A DNA stretch of 64,000 nt from Methylobacterium nodulans ORS 2060 (GCF_000022085.1 NC_011894.1:7177001-7241000); one strand, 5' to 3'; positions 53,970-62,860 are shown, numbered from the stretch's first letter. Numbers and translations are program-made. Notes: generated from the sequence alone by a model not told the origin.

Positions 53970-54042
53970 GAGACGGACATCCTGACGCAGGCAGGTCCGG
54001 CCGGCCTTGTGCATTGGGAGGATGCCGGCGCGGGAGTCCTCG

Positions 54043-55074
54043 ATGACGCTCTACAGCTATCACGCCTCGCACGAGCAGGTCGCCCCGCGCGACCTCATCG
54101 GCCTCGTGCAGCGGGCCGAGCAGGCGGGCTTCGACGCGGCCTTCTCCTCCGACCATCTCCAGCCCTGGTCGCCTGCGCAGGGGCAGTCCGGCTTCGCCTG
54201 GGCCTGGCTCGGTGCGGCGCTGCAGGCGACGCAGCGCCTGACCTTCGGGGTGATCACGGTGCCGGGCGGCTGGCGCTACCACCCGGCGGTGCTGGCCCAG
54301 GCGGTGGCGACGCTCGGCCAGATGTATCCGGGCCGCCTGCCCTGGGTCGCGCTCGGCAGCGGGCAGGCCCTGAACGAATCCGTCACCGGCGCGCCCTGGC
54401 CCGACCGGGCCGAGCGCAATGCCCGCCTGCGCGAGGGCGCCGAGATCATGCGGGCTCTGCTCGCCGGCGAGACCGTGACGCATCGCGGCCGCGTCTCGGC
54501 GCTCGACGCGAAGATCTGGTCGCGCCCCGAGACGCCGACCCGCCTCGTCGGCGCCGCAACCACCCAGGAGACCGCCGCCTGGCTCGGCACCTGGGCGGAC
54601 GGGCTCCTGACCGTGGGCTGCCGGCCGGACGCGCTCGCGCGCATCGTCGATGCCTTCCGGGAGAATGGCGGCGCCGACAAGCCGATCTTTCTCAAGCTCG
54701 ACCTCAGCTTCGCCCGCGACCCGGCCGAGGCGCTGCACCAGGCGCATGCGGCGTGGCGCTTCAACCAGCTCGGCAGCCCGGTCGCCTGGGAGCTGCGCAG
54801 CCCCGCGGAATTCGATGCCGCCGCCCGCTTCGTGCGGCCCGAGGACATGCACGCACAGGTTCTCGTCTCGTCGGACCTCGCGGCCATCACCGACCGCATC
54901 GCGGCCTGCGCGGGCTTGGGCTTCGACAGCATCGACCTGCATCAGGTCGGCGGAAGCCAAGCCGCCTTCATCGAGGTCTTCGGCGAGCGGGTGCTGCCGG
55001 CCCTGCGCGCGCGCAGGGCCCCAGCGGCGGATTTCGATCCGATGGCGATGATGCCGACGGCACGGGGGGCCTAG
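54043..55074 (+). CDS. LLM-class flavin-dependent oxidoreductase (TIGR03885-like)
   Basis: This 343-residue protein of the luciferase-like monooxygenase superfamily starts MTLYSYHASHEQVAPRDLIGLVQRAEQAGFDAAFSSDHLQPWSP. YHASHEQ and SSDH are typical of the TIGR03885 group, described as probable non-F420 flavinoid oxidoreductases. Members often look like F420-dependent glucose-6-phosphate dehydrogenase but occur in organisms that lack F420. Its substrate is unknown. It follows shc by 103 bases, inside the hopanoid region, but I see no proof of a hopanoid role. ATG 54043 has GGGAG about 6 bases upstream. Confidence 0.82.
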   Translation: MTLYSYHASHEQVAPRDLIGLVQRAEQAGFDAAFSSDHLQPWSPAQGQSGFAWAWLGAALQATQRLTFGVITVPGGWRYHPAVLAQAVATLGQMYPGRLPWVALGSGQALNESVTGAPWPDRAERNARLREGAEIMRALLAGETVTHRGRVSALDAKIWSRPETPTRLVGAATTQETAAWLGTWADGLLTVGCRPDALARIVDAFRENGGADKPIFLKLDLSFARDPAEALHQAHAAWRFNQLGSPVAWELRSPAEFDAAARFVRPEDMHAQVLVSSDLAAITDRIAACAGLGFDSIDLHQVGGSQAAFIEVFGERVLPALRARRAPAADFDPMAMMPTARGA

Positions 55075-55403
55075 AATCCGCTCCAGGAGCGGCGGGATCC
55101 GATTCTCTGTCGGGGCCACGGCGAATCGCGCCCCGCGACTGCGCGCGCAGGTTGCGGCCTGCACTGTGAGCGTAGCATGGCGATGCGGATCGGGGCCGTC
55201 CTCCGGGAGCCGCACCGGCCGAATGTGGCCCAATCGTTACAGCTCGTGCGGAAGCAGCCGGCCCGGATGCGAGCGACTTCTCGGCCCGAGGCGGAACGGC
55301 TAGGCTTGCGCAATCACTGCCGCGTCCGGCTTTGGGCCGATGGCGCGTGCCCGGATGGAGCGGTCCCGCGGACGCTCATCCTCCTGACGCGGGAAGCGAG
55401 TGA
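55075..55403. other. Gap before the DUF3313-like gene
   Basis: I see no gene or strong signal in these 329 bases. A tight palindrome CCGCTCC/GGAGCGG (55079-55093) follows the oxidoreductase stop. A short plus-strand open frame (55177-55431) overlaps the next gene and has no protein-like features. Confidence 0.4.
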
Positions 55404-56294
55404 ATGCGGAAGCTGCTCAAGGCTGTCGTGAAGGCACGGGCCGTCCGTTTCGGTGCCGTAGCGACCCTCATGGTCTCGGCGGCAGGCTGCGGCACGCCGT
55501 TGCTGACCGAGGCAGGCCTCATCTCCCGGTACGATCGCCTGGCGCCGACCGAGGCGACCGCCACGAAGGCTCGGCTCTTCGTCGACAAGGCGGCCCTGGC
55601 GGGCATGCGGACGGTGCGCATCATCCCGACCTCCTTCCCGGAGGCGGTGTCGGGATCCGCCCTCACCCCGCGCGAGCGGCGGCTGATCGCCAACGCGGCT
55701 GACCGCGCCCTCTGCTACGAATTGTCCCTGCGCTACGACGTGGTCTCGTCCGGCAAGGCCGACCTGACAGTCCGCTCGGCCATCACGCATGTCGGCCTGA
55801 CCGACGTGCCGGCTGCAGGCGCCACGATCGGCGCCTCCGCAGCCATCACGATCGCTGCCCAGGTGGGAGCCGGCTTCGCCGAAACCATCGGCAGGATCCC
55901 GGTCCCGCGCGTGCCGATCGGGCTCGGGGACCTGACCGTCGAGGCCGAGGCCGTCGATGCCCGCCGCCAGCAGCGGGCCGCCATGATCTGGGCCGGCGCC
56001 GCCAATTCCTTCACCAACCCGGCCCGCTTCTCCGCCGGCAGCGACGCCTACGACCTCGCCGGCGATTTCGGCCAGGATTTCGGCTATCTCCTCGCGACCG
56101 GCGAGGACCCCCTCCAGGCGGGACCCACCATTCCGACCTACGACCGGATCCGCGTCACCATGCTGGGCGAGGCCCCGCTCGATCCCGACTGCCAGGTGTT
56201 CGGCCGTGCCCCCGGCGTCGACGGCATCATCGGCGACGTCATCGGCCTGCCGCCGGACTGGACCGACAAGGGACCGCTCGACGCGCAGCGCTGA
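55404..56294 (+). CDS. DUF3313-like lipoprotein
   Basis: This 296-residue protein has a long basic N-terminus, a hydrophobic stretch and a lipobox-like VSAAGCGTP with Cys29. The mature part (LISRYDRLAP, then TVRIIPTSFPE, RERRLIANAADRALCYELSLRYDVV, TVRSAITHVG) matches the DUF3313 pattern of outer-membrane-linked lipoproteins of unknown function. It lies within the hopanoid region on the plus strand, but hopanoid involvement is only positional. A giant palindrome follows it. Confidence 0.65.
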   Translation: MRKLLKAVVKARAVRFGAVATLMVSAAGCGTPLLTEAGLISRYDRLAPTEATATKARLFVDKAALAGMRTVRIIPTSFPEAVSGSALTPRERRLIANAADRALCYELSLRYDVVSSGKADLTVRSAITHVGLTDVPAAGATIGASAAITIAAQVGAGFAETIGRIPVPRVPIGLGDLTVEAEAVDARRQQRAAMIWAGAANSFTNPARFSAGSDAYDLAGDFGQDFGYLLATGEDPLQAGPTIPTYDRIRVTMLGEAPLDPDCQVFGRAPGVDGIIGDVIGLPPDWTDKGPLDAQR

Positions 56295-56414
56295 CCCTGC
56301 GCGCTGCCCGACCGCCGGGCGGCGCCTGGTTCCCTGCGGCCTCCGGGCGCCCCCGGCCTCAAGCCCTCACCCGGGAGCGCCGGACGCGCATTCCCCCACT
56401 CGAAATTGAGACTG

Positions 56415-56534
56415 ATACGGTCTCCGGTTGATCTGTTCGGAGACAAGAGGGCGGCGCGGGATCCCCTCTCCCGTGCGGGAGAGGGGATCCCGCGCCGCCC
56501 TCTTGTCTCCGAACAGATCAACCGGAAACCGTAT
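56415..56534. repeat. Giant inverted repeat (50-base perfect arms)
   Basis: Arms 56424-56473 and 56476-56525 are exact reverse complements over 50 bases with only TG between them. Outer bases ATACGGTCT and AAACCGTAT extend the pairing to 59 bases with one mismatch. The centre is the CCCCTCTCCC/GGGAGAGGGG hairpin also found at 3943-3966 and 62864-62887. It begins 120 bases after the lipoprotein stop. Confidence 0.9.
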
Positions 56535-56820
56535 GACCTGCGTGGCAGCCGCCCCGCTCCTCCTGCTGAGGCGCGGGCGATCGCAGATCGCACAGGCGAT
56601 CGAAGATCGCGCAGGCTGCCTCGAAGCACCCCTGAGCGGTGATCCCGTCCCACCAGAGGCTCGGACCAGCGGTCAGGCGTGCGTGCCGGCTGATGCCGGC
56701 CAGAGGCTCCGTGCGATCTTCGATCGCCAGCATCTCAGCATGAGGGCCGGAGTTGGCTGCCATGGGGCGCCCTTGCGGCCGGTTTCATCCGTCAGATCGG
56801 CCCGGCCGCTGGTGGACTGA
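56535..56820. repeat. Intergenic mosaic repeat, copy 6 (full length)
   Basis: This is the longest copy: GACCTGCGTGGCAGCCGCC, CTGCTGAGG, a core with duplicated GCGATC-AGATCGC units, GTGCGTGCCGGCTGATGCCG, CTCAGCATGAGGGCCGG, GTTGGCTGCCATGG and CGGTTTCATCCGTCAG. The stretch 56641-56740 is close to the reverse complement of 1170-1270 in copy 1. It ends at the stop of the amidinotransferase gene. Confidence 0.78.
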
Positions 56821-58008
56821 TCAGAAGTAGGACTTCAGCGTCCCGCGCCGGCGCACGTCGAGCGTGGCGCAGTGGAAGGAGCCGCCGAACGGACCATAGG
56901 ACAGGAAGGGGGCCGGGATCGGATCGAAGTCCCAGTCCTTCAGCGCCTTGATCAGGGTGGGCTGGCTCGCGTCGACCACCACCTTCTTCTCGTCGAGCAT
57001 CAGCACGTTGATCGAGGTCCAGGGCGAGCACATGGAGATCTTGCTCATGAAGCCCTCGACGGGGTCGGGGCGCGGGGCGATCAGCACGTCCCACTTCTTG
57101 AGGATCGGGGGCAGGCGCTCGACGTCGATGTAGTCGGGGTTGACCAGCACCTTGCCGGGCGCGAGCGGCATGAACGACGAGTCGATGTGCATCGGCTGCG
57201 GGCAGCGGCTCTCGATCTCGTGGATGCGGAAGCCCGGGCCGAGGTGACGGCGCAGCCACTCGATGCCCATCAGGTTGGTGACATTGGAGCGGGTGACGAA
57301 GATATCGCGGCCGCAGCGCACGAAATCGGCCGCGTCGAAGACCGGCTCGAACTCGTTGACCGTGTAGCGCATCGGCTCGCCGGCCTTCAGGTTCGGCACC
57401 CGGTAGTCGTAGTTGTAGAGGTCGTCGGTGAGCTGGGGCCGCGGGGCCGAGGTCCAGCGGGCGCCGGCCCGGAAATACTCCTTGAACAGCGACCGATAGG
57501 CATCGCCCTCGAAGTAGCGCGAGCGCCAGCACATCGGCGATTCGATGATCTCGTCGCCGATGACGAGGTAGGGGTCGCGCGGGCAGGCGACGCAGAAGCC
57601 CCGGGAGGACCAGCGCGGCGCCTTGTACTTCTTCGAGAAGTCGACCGCGTCGGGCCGGCGCACCGTGACGCCCTCGCCCGCCAGGATGGCGATGAAGTTG
57701 TCGAGCTCGGCCTGGGCGAGCTTCTTCATGAACTTCGGGTACTTCCAGCCCGACGCGAAGCGGTAGAAGGGCTGGGCGGCACGCGGCAGGTTGAAGATCA
57801 CCGTCAGGTGGTGGGTCGGGATGGTCGCGCCCTCAAGGCTGCCGACGATCACCTCCTCGAGGGGATCCCACTCGTTCCAGGCCATCACCGGAGAATGGGG
57901 AGAGACGGCCCGGTTCGGGGCCGACGCGGCGTTGAATGCGAGCAGGTCCTGGCTGGCGGCCTCGTCGAGCACGTCGTGCCCCGTATCGATGGTCGTCTCC
58001 CGGTCCAT
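56821..58008 (-). CDS. Glycine/inosamine-type amidinotransferase
   Basis: This 395-residue enzyme is of the family of arginine:glycine and arginine:inosamine amidinotransferases, which move an amidino group from arginine to an amine to make a guanidino compound. The active cysteine is Cys380 in GGSFHCATLDVRRRG, with His274 in PMHIDSSF and Asp228 in FDAADFVRCGRDIF, close to the spacing in vertebrate GATM. NVLMLDEKKVVVDA and NVTNLMGIEWLRRHLGP also match. ATG 58008 is preceded by GGGGAG. It is divergent from hpnL within the hopanoid region. Methylobacterium is reported to make a guanidine-substituted hopanoid cyclitol ether, so that head group is the suggested substrate. Glycine or another amine remains possible. 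Confidence 0.88.
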   Translation of the reverse strand: MDRETTIDTGHDVLDEAASQDLLAFNAASAPNRAVSPHSPVMAWNEWDPLEEVIVGSLEGATIPTHHLTVIFNLPRAAQPFYRFASGWKYPKFMKKLAQAELDNFIAILAGEGVTVRRPDAVDFSKKYKAPRWSSRGFCVACPRDPYLVIGDEIIESPMCWRSRYFEGDAYRSLFKEYFRAGARWTSAPRPQLTDDLYNYDYRVPNLKAGEPMRYTVNEFEPVFDAADFVRCGRDIFVTRSNVTNLMGIEWLRRHLGPGFRIHEIESRCPQPMHIDSSFMPLAPGKVLVNPDYIDVERLPPILKKWDVLIAPRPDPVEGFMSKISMCSPWTSINVLMLDEKKVVVDASQPTLIKALKDWDFDPIPAPFLSYGPFGGSFHCATLDVRRRGTLKSYF

Positions 58009-58311
58009 AGCCTGTGTGTCTCCCCTTTGGCCGTTGCAAATCGGCCTCATCCGGGGCGCATCCGCATCGGGGCGGTTTCGACGCCCGGACCGGAAAAAGC
58101 GCCCAGCGCCAAACACTTGCGAGGGCTTCCGAAGAATCGGGTCGAGATGACCGCAATTCCGGTTTGCCCGGCAGTGTGTCCGGGCGGTGATAGACAAGGC
58201 GTGGTGAAGCTGCAACGTCGCGGGCGGCACGCTGATGTTTTGCGCCGCACCCGTTGCACGAATGGCGCGCATTCCGGGGCCGAAGGCGGCCGCGGCAACA
58301 GAAAGAGGACC
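58009..58311. promoter_or_regulatory. Divergent promoter region, amidinotransferase/hpnL
   Basis: The 303 bases separate two divergent starts and should hold promoters for both the amidinotransferase and hpnLMIJK. I see no terminator and no certain promoter boxes. The shared region would allow joint control of the two transcripts. Confidence 0.45.
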
Positions 58312-59397
58312 ATGAAGCGTCTCACCACCCTGGCCCTGGCGGCAGGCCTGTGCACCGCGATCGGCCTGTTCGTTTCCTCCGGGCCCGAGGCCGTGATGGA
58401 GGCGGCCTGGGCTGCGGGCTGGGGCGCTGCGCTCGTGGTGCTCGCCCGCGTGATCGCGGTGGCCTGGGCGGGCCTCGCCTGGTGGGTGGTCTTCCCCGCC
58501 GAAGGGCGGCCGCCCCTGCGGGCCTGCGTGTCGATCCGCTTCGTGCGCGAGGGCATCAACACGCTGCTGCCCGTGGCGCAGGTGGGCGGCGACCTGATCG
58601 GCGCGCGTCTCCTGACGCTGCAGAAGGTGGCGGGCGGGCTTGCGGGCGCGAGCATGTTCGTCGACCTGATGCTCCAGGCGCTGACCCAGTTCCTGTTCAC
58701 GGTGATCGGGCTCGGCATCCTGGTCGCGCTCGGGGGCGACGGGCCGATCGTGCGCTACGTGGCGGTCGGCCTCGCGGTCGCGGCGCCGGCGCTCGGCGCC
58801 TTCTACCTCGTGCAGCGGCGCTCCGGGCACCGACTCCTCCAGGCCGCCATGCGGCGCTTCGCCAGCGGGCGCGAGTGGCGGGCGCTCGGCGCCGTCGACG
58901 TGCTCTACGCCCATCTGCGCGGGCTCTACGGGGCGCCCCGCCGCGTCGCCTCGGCCGTCGGGCTGCACCTCGTCGGCTGGGTGATCGGTGCCCTCGAAGT
59001 GTGGGTGGCCTTACGCTTCATGGGATACGGGACGGCTTTCCTGGAGGCCCTGGTCATCGAGAGCCTCGCGCAGGCCGTGCGCGGCGCGGCCTTCGCGGTG
59101 CCGGGCGCCCTCGGCGCCCAGGAGGGCGGGCTGATCGCGCTGTGCGCCGTCTTCGGCATCCCGGCGGAGGCGGCGCTCGCGCTCTCGCTCGTCAAGCGGG
59201 TGGCCGATCTGCTGGTCGGGGTGCCGAGCCTCGGCCTCTGGCACGCTCTGGAGAATCGCGCGCGCGGAGAGGCGACCGGAATCCGCTCGTCTCTGCGCAG
59301 CGTGTTCGGGGCGGCGCCGATGCCGGCGCCCCTCGATCCGGCCTACGGCTATGCGGCGTCCGTCGCGGCGGCTGCCGACGCGAAAAGGGGGGAGTGA
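58312..59397 (+). CDS. hpnL: Hopanoid-associated membrane protein HpnL
   Basis: This 361-residue inner-membrane protein has about seven to eight hydrophobic segments and is related to the flippase-like domain of lysylphosphatidylglycerol synthases. HpnL is found with hopanoid genes; its exact job is not settled. RFVREGINTLLPVAQVGGDLIGARLL and IESLAQAVRGAAFAVPGALGAQEGGLIALC are typical. ATG 58312 has AGAGGA upstream. It starts hpnLMIJK and overlaps or closely precedes hpnM. Confidence 0.88.
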   Translation: MKRLTTLALAAGLCTAIGLFVSSGPEAVMEAAWAAGWGAALVVLARVIAVAWAGLAWWVVFPAEGRPPLRACVSIRFVREGINTLLPVAQVGGDLIGARLLTLQKVAGGLAGASMFVDLMLQALTQFLFTVIGLGILVALGGDGPIVRYVAVGLAVAAPALGAFYLVQRRSGHRLLQAAMRRFASGREWRALGAVDVLYAHLRGLYGAPRRVASAVGLHLVGWVIGALEVWVALRFMGYGTAFLEALVIESLAQAVRGAAFAVPGALGAQEGGLIALCAVFGIPAEAALALSLVKRVADLLVGVPSLGLWHALENRARGEATGIRSSLRSVFGAAPMPAPLDPAYGYAASVAAAADAKRGE

Positions 59398-59402
59398 CGC
59401 AC

Positions 59403-60092
59403 GTGCGGAATCGACGCGAGATCCTGCGCGCCGGCCTCGTCACGGCCGGCCTGGCGGCCGTCGGCTTCGGACTCCAGCCGGCCCGGGCCGCCGACGACCC
59501 GGCGGTCGCGACCGTGCGGCGGATGACCGAGGCGTTCCAGGAGGCCCTCAAGAGCCCGGACGTGCGCGGCCGCGTGGCCGTGCTCACGGCCCCCATGGCC
59601 GAGTCCTTCGACCTGCCCGCCATGCTCCGCCTGGCGATCGGCTCGCGCTGGAAGAACATTCCGGCCGACAAGCAGGCCGCCCTGATCGAGGCCTTCGGTC
59701 CCTATCTCACCGCCACCTACGCGACCCGCCTCTCCGCGGCGGCGGGCGGACGCTTCCGCGTGCCGCCGAAGAGCGAGCCGCGCGGCAGCGGCCGCATCGT
59801 GCGCAGCACCGCCATCGACGCGAGCGGGGACGAATCGCCCGTCGACTACATCACCAACGCCGAGGGCAAGATCACCGACGTCTATCTGCAGGGCACGATC
59901 AGCGAGGCCGGCACCCTGCGGACCAACTTCAGCGATCCGCTCAAGAGCGGCGGGGCCGACGCGCTCCTCGAATACATGCGCAAGACCACCGCCACGATGC
60001 TGGCGGCGCCCTCCCCGGCGCCGAATCCGGGTTCGGCGCCGAACGCCGCGGTCGGCGGCGCCTCGGACCAGCCCGGCGCCGCGAAGCCCTGA
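59403..60092 (+). CDS. hpnM: Periplasmic hopanoid-associated protein HpnM (Ttg2D/MlaC-like)
   Basis: This 229-residue protein has a twin-arginine-like N-terminus (RNRREILRAGLVTAGLAAVG, cleavage after RAA) and the toluene-tolerance Ttg2D/MlaC domain (PMAESFDLPAMLRLAIGSRWKNIPADKQAALIEAFGPYLTATYATRL). Such proteins carry lipids across the periplasm. HpnM is the hopanoid-cluster version and probably works with HpnN, which is not in the window. The start is GTG 59403 with GGAG 8 bases upstream; GTG 59394 overlapping the hpnL stop is the alternative. A Pro/Ala tail ends the protein. Confidence 0.87.
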   Translation: MRNRREILRAGLVTAGLAAVGFGLQPARAADDPAVATVRRMTEAFQEALKSPDVRGRVAVLTAPMAESFDLPAMLRLAIGSRWKNIPADKQAALIEAFGPYLTATYATRLSAAAGGRFRVPPKSEPRGSGRIVRSTAIDASGDESPVDYITNAEGKITDVYLQGTISEAGTLRTNFSDPLKSGGADALLEYMRKTTATMLAAPSPAPNPGSAPNAAVGGASDQPGAAKP

Positions 60093-60157
60093 CCCCGCGG
60101 GGTCGAGAGGCCCCGATTCGCCGCCCCCGCGGCCCGCCAGCGTCCTCGGAACCGCTC

Positions 60158-61345
60158 ATGGACTCCACCTGGATCTCGACCCTGTTCCTCAGCCTCGCGG
60201 TGGCCGGCTGCGTCTATGCCCTCGTGGCGGCGTGGCTCGCGGGCCGCGCGGCGCGCAGGCGCGCGCCGGCGCTGGCGGCGAATGCGCCGCGTCCTTCCGT
60301 GACGCTGATGAAGCCGCTCTGCGGGGCGGAGCCGAACCTCTACGAGAACCTGACGACCTTCTGCCGCCAGGATTACGCAGGCGCGATCCAGCTGATCTTC
60401 GGTGTCCAGACCGCCGCCGATCCGGCCATCGCGGTGGTGAACCGCCTGCGGGCGGAGCACCCGGCCCTGCGCATCGATCTCGTGATCGATCCCCGCCAGC
60501 ACGGCTCGAACCGCAAGGTCTCGAACCTCATCAACATGGCGGGGCTGATCGCCCACGAGATCGTGGTGCTGGCCGACAGCGACATGGTGGTGGCGCCCGA
60601 TTACCTGGAGCGGATCGTCGCGGAGCTGGTGCAGCCCGGCGTGGCCGGCGTGACCTGCCTCTATCACGGGGTGCCGGCCTACCGGACGGTCTGGGCGCAG
60701 CTCTCGACGCTGGCCATCGACACGCAATTCCTGCCGAACGTGCTGGTCGGCACCGGATTTCGCCTTGCCGAGCCCTGTTTCGGCTCGACCATCGCGTTCC
60801 GGGCCGAGGCGCTCGCGGCGATCGGCGGGTTCGAGCGCGTGAAGGACGACCTCGCGGACGATTATGCGCTCGGCGCGGCGCTGCGCGGCGCCGGCGGCGG
60901 AATCATCGCCATCCCGAACTTCACGATCGGCCATACCTGCGTCGACACCTCGCTCTCCGACCTGTGGCGGCACGAGACGCGCTGGAACCGCACCATCCGC
61001 AACGTCGATCCGGCGGGCTATGCGGGCAGCCTCGTCACGCATGCCTTCCCGCTCGCCCTCATCGGCGCCCTGATGCCGGACACGAGCCCGCAGGGGCTGG
61101 CGATCGCCGCGCTCGCCCTCACCTGCCGCATCGTCCTGTGCCTGTGCGTGGAGCGCGCCTTCGGCCTCGCGCCCCATCCCTATTGGCTGCTGCCGATTCG
61201 CGACTTGGTCTCCTTTGCCGGCTTCGCGTGGTGCTTCGTCTCCGGCGCGGTGACTTGGAAAGGTCACGATTATCGCGTTGTGGCTGACGGCACGCTCATC
61301 CCCGAGCCGGGCCTCGCGCAGGAATCCGGCGCCCGCTCGACCTGA
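60158..61345 (+). CDS. hpnI: Hopanoid glycosyltransferase HpnI
   Basis: HpnI attaches an N-acetylglucosamine unit to bacteriohopanetetrol, the first head-group step of the cyclitol ether route. The 395-residue protein is a ceramide-glucosyltransferase-like GT2 enzyme with an N-terminal anchor helix, metal-binding VVLADSDMVVAPDY, DDLADDYALG, the RHETRWNRTIR motif (QxxRW type, here HETRW) and C-terminal hydrophobic segments. ATG 60158 starts MDSTWISTLF. It lies between hpnM and hpnJ, spacings 65 and 47 bases. Confidence 0.92.
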   Translation: MDSTWISTLFLSLAVAGCVYALVAAWLAGRAARRRAPALAANAPRPSVTLMKPLCGAEPNLYENLTTFCRQDYAGAIQLIFGVQTAADPAIAVVNRLRAEHPALRIDLVIDPRQHGSNRKVSNLINMAGLIAHEIVVLADSDMVVAPDYLERIVAELVQPGVAGVTCLYHGVPAYRTVWAQLSTLAIDTQFLPNVLVGTGFRLAEPCFGSTIAFRAEALAAIGGFERVKDDLADDYALGAALRGAGGGIIAIPNFTIGHTCVDTSLSDLWRHETRWNRTIRNVDPAGYAGSLVTHAFPLALIGALMPDTSPQGLAIAALALTCRIVLCLCVERAFGLAPHPYWLLPIRDLVSFAGFAWCFVSGAVTWKGHDYRVVADGTLIPEPGLAQESGARST

Positions 61346-61392
61346 TCCGGCCGCCCTCCCGCGGCCCCGAACCCCATCGCGAGACGAACCCG

Positions 61393-62832
61393 ATGCGCAC
61401 CCTCTTCCTTCAGGCCCCCACCTTCGACGGTTTCGACGGCGGCGCCGGCTCCCGCTATCAGGCCAAGCGCGAGATCAAGTCGTTCTGGTACCCGACCTGG
61501 CTCGCCCAGCCGGCGGCCCTCGTCGAGAACTCCAAGCTCATCGACGCGCCGCCGCACAACCTCAAGCTCGCGGACGTGACGGCGCAGGCCAAGGACTTCG
61601 ACCTCGTCGTCCTCCACACCTCGGTGCCGTCCTTCAAGCAGGACGTCGCCACCGTCGCGGCACTGAAGGCGGCCAATCCCAACCTCAAGGCCGGCCTCAT
61701 CGGCGCCAAGGTGGCGGTGGATGCGCAGGGGTCGCTCGAGAAGGCGCCGGTCATCGACTTCGTGGCCCGCAACGAGTTCGACTTCACCTGCAAGGAGGTC
61801 GCCGAGGGCCGCGACCTGTCGCAGATCAAGGGCCTGTCCTACCGCAACGCTTCCGGCGTCATCGTGCACAACGAGGACCGGCCGGTGATGATGGACATGG
61901 ACCAGCTGCCCTTCGTCACCAGCGTCTACAAGCGCGATCTGGTGATGGAGAACTACTTCATCGGCTACCTCAAGCACCCCTACATCTCGTTCTATTCGGG
62001 CCGGGGCTGCAAGTCGCGCTGCACCTTCTGCCTCTGGCCGCAGACGGTCGGCGGCCACACCTACCGGACGCGGTCGGTCGGGCACGTGATCGAGGAGATC
62101 AAGTACTGCCTGAAGGCGTTCCCGCAGACGAAGGAATTCTTCTTCGACGACGACACCTTCACGGACAACCTGCCCCGCGCGGAAGAAATCGCCCGCGAGC
62201 TCGGCAAGCTCGGCGTGACCTGGTCGTGCAACGCCAAGGCGAATGTGCCGCGCGAGACCCTGAAGGTGCTGCGCGACAACGGCCTGCGGCTGCTCCTGGT
62301 CGGCTACGAATCCGGCAACCAGCAGATTCTGCACAACATCAAGAAGGGCATGCGGGTCGAGGTGGCCGAGCGCTTCACCAAGGATTGCCACGATCTCGGC
62401 ATCGCCATCCACGGCACCTTCATCCTCGGCCTGCCGGGCGAGACCAAGGAGACGATCCAGGAGACGATCAAGTTCGCCACCCGGATCAACCCGCACACCA
62501 TCCAGGTCTCGCTCGCCGCGCCCTATCCGGGCACCTTCCTGTACAAGCAGGCGGTGGAGAACGGCTGGCTCGACGAGGCGAATGCCGAGCTCGTGGACGA
62601 GAACGGTGTGCAGATCGCGCCGCTGCACTATCCGCACCTGTCCCACACCGAGATCTTCAACTCGGTCGAGGATTTCTACCGGAAGTTCTACTTCCGCGCT
62701 CCGAAGATCGCCTCGATCGTCGGCGAGATGGTGCGCTCGCCCGAGATGATGAAGCGCCGTCTGCGCGAGGGCGTCGAGTTCTACCGCTTCCTCAAGGAGC
62801 GGCAGGCGGGCGGCACCGCCAAGGCCGCGTAA
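61393..62832 (+). CDS. hpnJ: Hopanoid radical-SAM protein HpnJ
   Basis: HpnJ is proposed to contract the glucosamine ring to the cyclitol ether of bacteriohopanetetrol. The 479-residue protein has an N-terminal B12-binding-like domain (to about 170) and a radical-SAM domain with the cluster motif CKSRCTFC (C-x3-C-x2-C) in YSGRGCKSRCTFCLWPQT, plus FFFDDDTFTDN. It is highly conserved in hopanoid producers with cyclitol ethers. A 14-base-arm hairpin and a mosaic repeat follow before hpnK. Confidence 0.93.
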   Translation: MRTLFLQAPTFDGFDGGAGSRYQAKREIKSFWYPTWLAQPAALVENSKLIDAPPHNLKLADVTAQAKDFDLVVLHTSVPSFKQDVATVAALKAANPNLKAGLIGAKVAVDAQGSLEKAPVIDFVARNEFDFTCKEVAEGRDLSQIKGLSYRNASGVIVHNEDRPVMMDMDQLPFVTSVYKRDLVMENYFIGYLKHPYISFYSGRGCKSRCTFCLWPQTVGGHTYRTRSVGHVIEEIKYCLKAFPQTKEFFFDDDTFTDNLPRAEEIARELGKLGVTWSCNAKANVPRETLKVLRDNGLRLLLVGYESGNQQILHNIKKGMRVEVAERFTKDCHDLGIAIHGTFILGLPGETKETIQETIKFATRINPHTIQVSLAAPYPGTFLYKQAVENGWLDEANAELVDENGVQIAPLHYPHLSHTEIFNSVEDFYRKFYFRAPKIASIVGEMVRSPEMMKRRLREGVEFYRFLKERQAGGTAKAA

Positions 62833-62860
62833 CGCTTGGCCCTCGGGACCGTTGCACACG

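Noticed and set aside
50403..54014. Open minus-strand frame of 1203 codons across hpnE and shc
   Set aside because: It runs across several genes with clear plus-strand function, its product is Arg/Gly/His-rich without motifs, and it crosses gene boundaries.
54009..55169. Alternative plus-strand frame over the flavin oxidoreductase
   Set aside because: The frame encoding MTLYSYHASHEQ has full LLM-family motifs; the other frame is Arg/Gly-rich noise.
55177..55431. Small gene upstream of the DUF3313-like protein
   Set aside because: It overlaps the start of the lipoprotein gene, has no recognisable motif and no convincing ribosome site.
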